Assembly (NCBI GenBank): GCA_902617515.1
Contig: CACMWX010000007.1
Location: forward strand, 1 to 41,617
From: an uncultured Alphaproteobacteria bacterium
Lineage (GTDB): Bacteria; Pseudomonadota; Alphaproteobacteria; HIMB59
Length of the DNA: 41,617 nucleotides
Reading direction: 5' to 3'
Under the pieces are notes generated by a model, which was not told the origin of the DNA, did no database searches, and saw only the letters and a list, made by a program, of their open reading frames with translations. Shown piece after piece: positions 35,592 through 41,617 of this stretch (positions are counted from its first letter, which is position 1; every line of letters starts with the position of its first letter). Both the position numbers and the translations under genes were made by a program.

Positions 35592-37013
35592 TTAATTTGA
35601 TGCATTTTTTTCAATTCCCAAGAATTTGGTATATTTATCATCAAAGTATAACTCAATCTTACCTGTAGGACCATTTCTTTGTTTTGCAATAATTAATTCA
35701 GCTTTATTAAAAACTTGTTCATTTCTTTCTTTCCAAGAGTCATGTTTTTTTTCATATGACTCTTGGGTTTCATCAGCCCCCCTTGTTGGCTCATTTCTTT
35801 GTAAATAATAACTTTCTCTATATATGAACATTACAACATCTGCATCTTGTTCAATGCTACCTGATTCTCTTAAGTCAGAAAGTAGGGGTCTTTTATCATC
35901 TCTATTTTCAACTTGGCGAGAAAGTTGTGACAGTGAAATTACAGGTAAATCAAATTCTTTTGCGAGTTGTTTTAAATTTCTAGTTATTTCAGATAATTCA
36001 TTAACTCTATTATCTCTATTACTTTCAGGTTTTATTAACTGCAAGTAATCAATTAATATTAATTTTACATTAAAATTATTTTTGTATCTTCTAAGTTTGG
36101 ATCTCAATTCTGAAATAGTAAGATTTGGGCTATCATCAAAAAAAAAGTTCAAATTATTTATTTCTTTATATGTGTTTGATAGTTTGAGTGAATCACTTTC
36201 ATTGAGCTCACCCTTGCGAAGTTTATCACTTGGTATTCTTGATTGCTCAGCTAAGATTCTTAAGCCAATTTGTTCAGCAGACATCTCTAAAGAAAACATC
36301 ACTACAGAACCCTTGTCTTCTTCTTGAGAAAAATATTTAGCTGCATTAAAAGCTATATTTGTTGCAAGAGCAGTTTTACCCATTGAGGGCCTACCTGCAA
36401 GAATAATCAGATCAGAATTTTGAAGCCCTCCTAACATATTATCTAAATCTTTAAAACCCGAAACAATACCAGAATATTTCCCTTTATTCTTAAATGCCTT
36501 TTCTACCAGTTGCAGAGAAGCTTTAGTAACAGAAGCAAAGTCTTTGAATTCATATTGATTGCTTTTCAAATTAGATAAATCAAATAATTTTTTTTCTAAA
36601 TCCAGAAAAATATCTTTTATATTATTTGATGTTTCAAACGTCGTTGATTCTATATTTTTATTTTGAGTAATTTTGAATAGTTCTCTTCTTAGGTATAACT
36701 CTCGAAGAGTATCTAAATAATTAGAAAAAATATCTTTAGAGAATACTATCTGATCAATTTGAAGAGAAAGTTTTTTATGGGTATCAGATTGTATATCCGG
36801 AATATAATTTTTAATTGTATCAATAGAAATGTTTTTTTGCGATTTATGAAAATCTTCCAAAATGTTAAAAATTTTTAAATTTTCTGTATTTGCAAATAAA
36901 TAATTATCTAAATAATCAAAATGTGTGTCAATTAAATCAGGGTGCTTAAGTAAATAGGCAATTACAATAATTTCTATATCATTGTCTTTCAAACTTTCAA
37001 AAGTCTTCTGCAT
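35592..37013 (-). CDS. dnaB: Replicative DNA helicase
   Basis: A 473-residue RecA-fold hexameric helicase that unwinds the replication fork. An N-terminal helical domain (about 1-150) leads to Walker A GRPSMGKT at 207-214. VMFSLEMSAEQIG, LILIDYLQLIKP (Walker B) and SLSQLSRQVENRDDKRPLLSDLR follow, with ESGSIEQDADVVMFIYR and the C-terminal IIAKQRNGPTG arginine-finger region. No intein is present. Position after rplI is the common one in proteobacteria. Here mlaE follows directly, without the alr gene often seen in relatives. Confidence 0.97.
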   Translation of the reverse strand: MQKTFESLKDNDIEIIVIAYLLKHPDLIDTHFDYLDNYLFANTENLKIFNILEDFHKSQKNISIDTIKNYIPDIQSDTHKKLSLQIDQIVFSKDIFSNYLDTLRELYLRRELFKITQNKNIESTTFETSNNIKDIFLDLEKKLFDLSNLKSNQYEFKDFASVTKASLQLVEKAFKNKGKYSGIVSGFKDLDNMLGGLQNSDLIILAGRPSMGKTALATNIAFNAAKYFSQEEDKGSVVMFSLEMSAEQIGLRILAEQSRIPSDKLRKGELNESDSLKLSNTYKEINNLNFFFDDSPNLTISELRSKLRRYKNNFNVKLILIDYLQLIKPESNRDNRVNELSEITRNLKQLAKEFDLPVISLSQLSRQVENRDDKRPLLSDLRESGSIEQDADVVMFIYRESYYLQRNEPTRGADETQESYEKKHDSWKERNEQVFNKAELIIAKQRNGPTGKIELYFDDKYTKFLGIEKNASN

Positions 37014-37053
37014 AATGATATTAAATTATTAATATATTTAAAAAAAGATAGTC

Positions 37054-37512
37054 TTAGGTAGAAGTTTTAGGGGATAAGATCTCAATATCGAGTGAACAAT
37101 TTACCTCAGGATGTAAGTCTATATCTACAGAATGCTCGCCAGTAGTTTTAATTTTATTACCAAGTTTAATAGACTTCTTTTGTATACTAACTTCATTTTC
37201 ACTCAGAAATACAAAAATATCAGATACATTTAGAGATCCGTACAATTCACCATTTTCTTTAGCAGCTATCTCTTTAGTGAACTTTAATTCATTAATTTTT
37301 GAAGCTATTTCATTTGCGTTAGATTTGTTTTCCTCATCTTTTTTAATAAGACTTCCTTCTAGTGATTTAATTTTTTCAATATTTTGTTTTGTAGCAAATT
37401 TTGCTTTGCCGTTTGGAATTAGGTAATTTCTAGCGTAACCATCTTTAACAGATACAACAGAACCAATTTCCCAATTTTTTTTAAATTTTTCTAAAACTAC
37501 AACTTTAGTCAT
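37054..37512 (-). CDS. rplI: Ribosomal protein bL9
   Basis: A 152-residue large-subunit protein. The N-terminal signature VVVLEKFKKNWEIGSVVSVKDGYARNYLIPNGKA is the standard bL9 start (residues about 4-37), followed by a charged central helix and a C-terminal domain with GELYGSLNVSDI and the GEHSVDIDLHPEV stretch. Length is normal. It begins 4 bases after rpsR. dnaB follows 40 bases downstream. Nothing unusual seen. Confidence 0.96.
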   Translation of the reverse strand: MTKVVVLEKFKKNWEIGSVVSVKDGYARNYLIPNGKAKFATKQNIEKIKSLEGSLIKKDEENKSNANEIASKINELKFTKEIAAKENGELYGSLNVSDIFVFLSENEVSIQKKSIKLGNKIKTTGEHSVDIDLHPEVNCSLDIEILSPKTST

Positions 37513-37516
37513 ATGG

Positions 37517-37705
37517 CTATATTAAAGACAAATATCTTGCCTGTTTAATTGCTTTTGTTATTTTAGTATGTATAGATCTGGACATATTTGTAACTCTTTG
37601 TGGAATAATTTTTCCATTTTCATTAGTGAATTTTTTAAGGATATGTGTATGTTTATAGTCAAGCTTCATTAATTCATCGTTTGTGATATTCAAGTTTTTT
37701 TTCAT
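37517..37705 (-). CDS. rpsR: Ribosomal protein bS18
   Basis: A 62-residue protein matching bS18: LDYKHTHILKKFTNENGKIIPQRVTNMSR, then KITKAIKQARYLSLI (positions 15-43 and 48-62). Its N-terminus is shorter than the usual 75 residues, and the C-terminal extension is cut after the SLI, leaving the RNA-binding core. It starts within the rpsF stop (TAATG, one shared base) and rplI follows after 4 bases. The three proteins are therefore translationally coupled. Confidence 0.92.
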   Translation of the reverse strand: MKKNLNITNDELMKLDYKHTHILKKFTNENGKIIPQRVTNMSRSIHTKITKAIKQARYLSLI

Positions 37706-38034
37706 TAATTATCCTTATTAATTTGCGGAGTAATTTCTTCTAATTCATTAGATGACTTGATAATAATAAAACGAAGGCAATCTGTGTTAAATTTCAAAAA
37801 ACCATCAAGTTTTTTTGGAAAATCTGATTTTGAGTTAAATCTCATAAATTTAAAAGATCCCTTTGAATAATTTTTAATTGAAGTTTTTAAATTTTTTATC
37901 CCCCAATCCTCTCTGTAACCAATAGTAACATTATTATCAGAAAAAAAATGATCAATAGATGTATTAAGGCTCTTCAACTGATCGTTAGCAAGATCAGGTT
38001 TTACTATAATTGTTGTTTCATATATGTTACTCAT
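37705..38034 (-). CDS. rpsF: Ribosomal protein bS6
   Basis: A 109-residue small-subunit protein, first gene of the leftward ribosomal/replication unit. It opens IYETTIIVKPDLANDQL, and has the core DWGIKNLKTSIKNYSKGSFKFMRF (residues about 44-67) typical of bS6, followed by the FLKFNTDCLRFIIIK strand. The Cys- and Ser-rich C-terminal tails of some S6 proteins are absent. The ATG is 32 bases from the divergent fabD start; the shared gap holds TATAAT on the fabD strand. Confidence 0.92.
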   Translation of the reverse strand: MSNIYETTIIVKPDLANDQLKSLNTSIDHFFSDNNVTIGYREDWGIKNLKTSIKNYSKGSFKFMRFNSKSDFPKKLDGFLKFNTDCLRFIIIKSSNELEEITPQINKDN

Positions 38035-38054
38035 GTAAAAAGAGTGTCTACAGA

Positions 38055-38060
38055 TATAAT
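38055..38060 (+). promoter_or_regulatory. Candidate fabD -10 box
   Basis: A perfect TATAAT ends 6 bases before the fabD ATG at 38067, so a start about 7 bases downstream of the box would fall on the start codon itself. The 32-base gap to the divergent rpsF leaves no space for a leader or Shine-Dalgarno sequence. No clear -35 is seen. Confidence 0.4.
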
Positions 38061-38066
38061 TTAACT

Positions 38067-38975
38067 ATGTCAAATAAAAACCTTTCTTTGCTTTTTACAG
38101 GTCAAGGCTCACAATTTGCTGAAATGGGTATTGATTTTACTAAAAAATATGACTGGGTTAGAGAAAGATACTCCATTAGTTCTGAAATTCTTGGTTATGA
38201 TTTACTTAAAGCCCAAAGTGACCCAAGTTTATTAAATTTAACTCAATATAGCCAACCAATGATCTTTGTATTTAGTTCAATAATAATTGATCTATGTAAG
38301 GATTATTTCTACAAAAATTACTCCAAAATAATATTAGCTGGACACTCTTTAGGAGAATACTGTGCTTTGTATTTTGCTGAGTCTTTAGATTTTGAGGAAA
38401 TGCTTAAAGTGGTTATTTGTCGTGCTGACTCAATGTCAATTGTCTCAGACCCCAATAAATATGCAATGTATGCTATTTTAAAAAAAGAGGATTTAAAATT
38501 AGATGAAAATTTATTTGGAGATGGTGTTTTCATAGCTAATCTAAATTCAAACAGACAGGTTGTTATATGTGGATTTAAAGATAAATTAATGAAATTCAAA
38601 GAAAATAATCCAATTGGTAAGTTTGTACCATTAAATGTTTCAGCACCATTTCATTCAGATTTAATGGTTGAAAGTTCTAAGATTTTTAGTGAAAAAATAA
38701 AAAATAATATATTCAAAAAAATTGATTTTGATTTAATTTCTAATCATAAGCTTGTTAACTATAAAAACCTTTCAGAAAAAGATTATATTAGACAACTATC
38801 TCTTCAAATTCATTCTCCAGTATTATGGTCAGATACTATTGAAACTATTCTGAAAGAAGAGGTTAATACTTTCATAGAGATTGGACCAAAAAAAACATTA
38901 TTAAATTTTCTACCTAGAGATTTTCAAGGTGATAAATTCTCAATTTGTAGTATTAAGGACCTAGAAAATGTTTAA
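38067..38975 (+). CDS. fabD: Malonyl-CoA-ACP transacylase
   Basis: A 302-residue enzyme that moves malonyl from CoA to acyl carrier protein. The start is ATG 38067, placing MSNKNLSLLFTGQGSQ at the N-terminus; the open frame upstream would overlap rpsF and add a non-homologous stretch. The nucleophile Ser94 is in AGHSLGEY, and the catalytic His196 in SAPFHSDLM. GQGSQ near 12-16 contributes to the oxyanion hole. Full length. fabG starts 8 bases before its stop, so the two are coupled. Confidence 0.95.
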   Translation: MSNKNLSLLFTGQGSQFAEMGIDFTKKYDWVRERYSISSEILGYDLLKAQSDPSLLNLTQYSQPMIFVFSSIIIDLCKDYFYKNYSKIILAGHSLGEYCALYFAESLDFEEMLKVVICRADSMSIVSDPNKYAMYAILKKEDLKLDENLFGDGVFIANLNSNRQVVICGFKDKLMKFKENNPIGKFVPLNVSAPFHSDLMVESSKIFSEKIKNNIFKKIDFDLISNHKLVNYKNLSEKDYIRQLSLQIHSPVLWSDTIETILKEEVNTFIEIGPKKTLLNFLPRDFQGDKFSICSIKDLENV

Positions 38976-39678
38976 TAATAAAAAATTATTTTTAACAGGA
39001 GGTACTGGCTCTATTGGGAGCTCAATATGTAGTTATTTTAATAGTAATGGATGTGAAGAGATATATTCAACAACGACAAATATTGATAAAGTTAGAGATG
39101 ATCAAGATTATATTAAATTCAAAGAATTAAATTTAACTAATATTGAAAACTATAATTTAGATGATCTCTTTGACTTTGATATTGATTTTCTAGTTTTAAA
39201 TGCAGGATTAAATAAAGATAACATTTTTCTAAGAATGTCATCAAATGAATGGAATAGTGTCATAAATGTGAATTTGAACTCGTCATTTTATTTGTTAAAA
39301 CATTTCATAAAAAAAATGGTAAAAAAAAGGTTTGGAAGAGTGGTATTTATAACATCAGTAGTGGCACATACTGGAAATCCAGGCCAAGTAAACTATACTG
39401 CATCGAAATCAGCTATCTCAGGAATGGTTAAATCACTTGCTTTGGAACTATCAACAAGAAATATTACTGTGAATAGTGTTGCACCGGGTTTTATTAAGTC
39501 AAATATGACCGATAAGCTCAATGATAATCAAAAAAATGCTATATTAGATAAGATACCAATGAAAAAACTTGGTAATTCTAGTGATATAGCAAAAGCAGTG
39601 GGTTTTTTATGCTCTGAAAATGCTAATTATATCACAGGTCAGACCTTACATGTTAATGGTGGCTTGGCATTAATTTAA
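38968..39678 (+). CDS. fabG: 3-oxoacyl-ACP reductase
   Basis: A 236-residue classical SDR that reduces 3-ketoacyl-ACP with NADPH in fatty acid elongation. The cofactor loop is TGGTGSIG (10-17) and NAGLNKD is near 78-84. The catalytic set is Ser130 (FITSVVAHTGNPGQ), Tyr143 and Lys147 (NYTASK). The C-terminus ends ITGQTLHVNGGLAL, as expected. Immediate partners fabD, acpP and fabF settle the function. 65 bases separate it from acpP. Confidence 0.95.
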   Translation: MFNNKKLFLTGGTGSIGSSICSYFNSNGCEEIYSTTTNIDKVRDDQDYIKFKELNLTNIENYNLDDLFDFDIDFLVLNAGLNKDNIFLRMSSNEWNSVINVNLNSSFYLLKHFIKKMVKKRFGRVVFITSVVAHTGNPGQVNYTASKSAISGMVKSLALELSTRNITVNSVAPGFIKSNMTDKLNDNQKNAILDKIPMKKLGNSSDIAKAVGFLCSENANYITGQTLHVNGGLALI

Positions 39679-39694
39679 TTATTTGAATATTAAC

Positions 39695-39735
39695 TATAAT
39701 GTGGTACGAACTTTTTTAGATTTATTACTATGAGG
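39695..39735 (+). promoter_or_regulatory. acpP promoter and Shine-Dalgarno
   Basis: TATAAT at 39695-39700 would start a leader of about 35-40 bases. GAGG at 39732-39735 sits 8 bases before the acpP ATG at 39744, a proper Shine-Dalgarno site. This is one of the few clear ribosome binding sites in the window, in keeping with acpP being one of the most highly translated genes. No convincing -35 was seen. Confidence 0.5.
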
Positions 39736-39743
39736 TTTTTAAA

Positions 39744-39980
39744 ATGAGCGATATTGAAGAAAGAGTAAAAAAAATTGTTGTTGAGCATTTAGGTGTGGAA
39801 GAGGGTAAGATTCAAAGTGACTCAAAATTCATTGATGACTTGGGTGCTGACAGTTTAGACACTGTTGAGCTTGTTATGGCATTTGAGGAAGAATTTGGGT
39901 GTGAAATACCAGATGATGCAGCTGAAAAAATTGTAACATTAAAAGATGCAGTTACATATTTATCTGCTAATTCAAATTAA
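39744..39980 (+). CDS. acpP: Acyl carrier protein
   Basis: A 78-residue acidic four-helix protein carrying growing acyl chains. Ser37 in [12 protein letters not shown] is the phosphopantetheine attachment site. [20 protein letters not shown] follows, as in standard AcpP. It is less AT-biased than most genes around it, as usual for highly expressed ACP. A clear GAGG Shine-Dalgarno precedes it. fabF starts 18 bases downstream. Confidence 0.98.
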   Translation: MSDIEERVKKIVVEHLGVEEGKIQSDSKFIDDLGADSLDTVELVMAFEEEFGCEIPDDAAEKIVTLKDAVTYLSANSN

Positions 39981-39998
39981 CATAAGATTTTATAGCAA

Positions 39999-41228
39999 TT
40001 GAGGCGAGTAGTAGTCACTGGACTTGGAACTATCAATCCTTTAGGTAATTGCGTAGATATATCTTGGGATAATCTTATAAACTCTAAAAGTGGTATTTCA
40101 AAAATAACTAAATTTGAAGTTGATAATTATCCATGCAAAATCGCAGGCTCAATAGAAGACTCTCAAATTAATGACGAAATCGTAAACTTAAGGGAGCAAA
40201 GAAAAATTGATAGATTTATTACCTTAGGCCTAATTGCAGCTAATGAGGCAATAGTTGACTCAGGTTTTATACCTGATGATAAAAACTCTTTGAGGTCTGG
40301 AGTTATGGTTGGCTCTGGGATTGGAGGATTGGACACAATTTATAAAAATTCATCAGTTTTAGATAATCAAGGAATAAGAAAAATTTCTCCTTTTTTTATA
40401 CCATCATCTTTAATAAATTTATTATCTGGTCATATTTCAATAAAGTATAATCTTAAAGGTCCCAACAGTTCACCTGTTACTGCATGTGCAACAGGTACTC
40501 ACGCAATAGGCGACTCTTTCACATTAATTAAAAATAATAAAGCAGATTTAATGGTTTGTGGAGGTGCTGAAGCCGCTATATGTCCCTTGGGTATATCTGG
40601 ATTTTCTGCAGCAAGAGCTTTATGTGATACTTTTAATGAAGAACCAATTAGAGGTTCGAGACCATGGGATAGAGACAGATCTGGTTTTGTTATGGGTGAA
40701 GGTGCAGGTATTTTAGTTTTAGAGGAATTAAATCAAGCAAAAAAAAGAAATGCTAAAATATATGGAGAAGTAAAAGGTTATGGTATGTCCGGTGATGCAT
40801 TTCATATTACTAAACCTTCAGAAGACGGCAATGGTGGCTACAGAGCCATGGAAATGGCATTAAGTGAGTCTCAACTCAATCCTGATGAAATTGAGTATAT
40901 TAATGCTCATGGCACATCTACTCAAGTAGGTGATATGATCGAACTTTTAGCTGTAGAAAAATTATTTGGATCTGACAATTTATTCATGAGTTCAAATAAG
41001 TCAGCGATTGGTCATCTTTTGGGCGCGGCTGGTGCTGTTGAGGCAGTATTTTCTTTTAAGTCTATGCAGACAAAAACCCTTCCCCCAACTTTAAACTTAG
41101 ATAATCCTGATACGAATACTAATATTAACCTCATACCTAATGAGTCAATCTCAAAGTCAACCAAAAACGTGATTTCTAATTCTTTTGGTTTTGGTGGTAC
41201 AAACGCAAGTTTAATCTTTGGTCTTTAA
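39999..41228 (+). CDS. fabF: 3-oxoacyl-ACP synthase II
   Basis: A 409-residue condensing enzyme that elongates acyl-ACP with malonyl-ACP. The catalytic triad is Cys163 (TACATGTHAIG), His304 (NAHGTST) and His339 (KSAIGHLLGAAGA). The C-terminal NSFGFGGTNASLIF loop is present. The start is TTG 39999 giving MRRVVVTGLGTINPLG; no ATG lies near. gmk begins within the last 11 bases. Full length and intact. Confidence 0.96.
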   Translation: MRRVVVTGLGTINPLGNCVDISWDNLINSKSGISKITKFEVDNYPCKIAGSIEDSQINDEIVNLREQRKIDRFITLGLIAANEAIVDSGFIPDDKNSLRSGVMVGSGIGGLDTIYKNSSVLDNQGIRKISPFFIPSSLINLLSGHISIKYNLKGPNSSPVTACATGTHAIGDSFTLIKNNKADLMVCGGAEAAICPLGISGFSAARALCDTFNEEPIRGSRPWDRDRSGFVMGEGAGILVLEELNQAKKRNAKIYGEVKGYGMSGDAFHITKPSEDGNGGYRAMEMALSESQLNPDEIEYINAHGTSTQVGDMIELLAVEKLFGSDNLFMSSNKSAIGHLLGAAGAVEAVFSFKSMQTKTLPPTLNLDNPDTNTNINLIPNESISKSTKNVISNSFGFGGTNASLIFGL

Positions 41229-41617
41229 AAGCAAAAATTTTTGTATTGTTTTATCTTCACCATCTGGTGCTGGTAAAACTACTATATCAAAAATGCTACT
41301 CACAAAAGTTAAGTCATTATCATTATCCATATCTTGTACAACAAGGCCAAGGAGAAAAGGAGAAATTAATAAAAAAGATTATATTTTTCTTACAGAAATT
41401 GAGTTCAGCAAATTATTAAAAAAAAATAAATTTTTAGAGTCAGCAAATGTTTTTGGATATAAATATGGAACACTAAAAGAGACAGTTAATAGTTTTTTTA
41501 ATAAAAAAAAAGATGTTATCTTTGATATTGATTGGCAAGGCTATCAACAATTAAAACAAAGCAATATGGATGTTGTAGGTATTTTTATTCTACCACCTAG
41601 CAAAAAAGAATTAATTA
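41218..41617 (+). CDS. gmk: Guanylate kinase (N-terminal part, cut at the right edge)
   Basis: The open frame from TTG 41218 overlaps the fabF end by 11 bases and runs off the window after about 133 codons. It is clearly guanylate kinase: P-loop SSPSGAGKTT near residues 13-22, then the GMP-binding CTTRPRRKGE near 39-48, YIFLTEIEF, FGYKYGT near 80-86, and FDIDWQGYQQLK near 102-113. It phosphorylates GMP to GDP with ATP. No ATG precedes the P-loop, so TTG is the only reasonable start. Genes often found between fabF and gmk in alphaproteobacteria (mltG, yicC-like) are absent here. Confidence 0.92.
   Translation, partial: MVFKSKNFCIVLSSPSGAGKTTISKMLLTKVKSLSLSISCTTRPRRKGEINKKDYIFLTEIEFSKLLKKNKFLESANVFGYKYGTLKETVNSFFNKKKDVIFDIDWQGYQQLKQSNMDVVGIFILPPSKKELI

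Noticed and set aside
38010-38066. N-terminal extension of fabD
   Set aside because: It overlaps rpsF and adds residues absent from FabD proteins, whereas ATG 38067 starts at the usual place.

Overview
The window is a 41.6 kb, very AT-rich piece of chromosome. It is densely packed: genes abut or overlap, no gene-free stretch exceeds about 225 bases, and I see no insertion sequence, prophage or CRISPR array. The gene content points to a streamlined alphaproteobacterium, probably a free-living marine lineage of the SAR11/HIMB59 kind. This is inferred from recA-alaS-icd, rpsF-rpsR-rplI-dnaB, cvpA-purF-SDR and fabD-fabG-acpP-fabF-gmk neighbourhoods, the eukaryote-like NADP isocitrate dehydrogenase, and a DUF3553 gene beside moaA. 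The exact clade cannot be fixed by eye.

Bases 1-13436 form a surface-glycan region. It holds a Wzx-like flippase, UDP-glucuronate decarboxylase, a WecA-like initiating phospho-sugar transferase, several extended SDR enzymes, a heptose-phosphate kinase of the HddA type, a GmhA-like sedoheptulose-phosphate isomerase, a GDP-fucose-synthase-like epimerase/reductase, a GT-B glycosyltransferase, a FkbM methyltransferase and an O-antigen ligase/polymerase. Together they suggest a glycan containing UDP-xylose-derived and GDP-heptose-derived sugars. Embedded in it are an exported protein built of fifteen contiguous 25-residue BspA/DUF285 repeats and a tRNA-Leu(UAA).

Bases 13445-21497 are housekeeping. 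A leftward unit (DUF3553, moaA, nadK, exported binding-protein-like gene) diverges from recA and alaS; icd converges on alaS. Bases 21592-22985 carry psd and pssA, making phosphatidylethanolamine. They converge on a leftward RND efflux pair (26330-27235 adaptor, 22935-26327 pump) whose adaptor has almost no alpha-hairpin.

Bases 27300-31652 hold rlmE, a DUF2794-like small gene, a redoxin, and a yfgM-bamB-der unit whose Der has a degenerate first GTPase domain. Bases 31636-38034 are a nine-gene leftward unit: rpsF, rpsR, rplI, dnaB, mlaE, mlaF, cvpA, purF and a decayed SDR-like protein. Bases 38067-41617 are the rightward fatty-acid unit fabD, fabG, acpP, fabF, with gmk running off the right edge.

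No single gene cluster looks like a wholly new system. The most interesting signals are the hairpin-less RND adaptor, the half-degenerate Der, the SDR pseudoenzyme behind purF, the DUF285 repeat protein inside the glycan locus, and a repeated placement of -10-like boxes that would give leaderless mRNAs.
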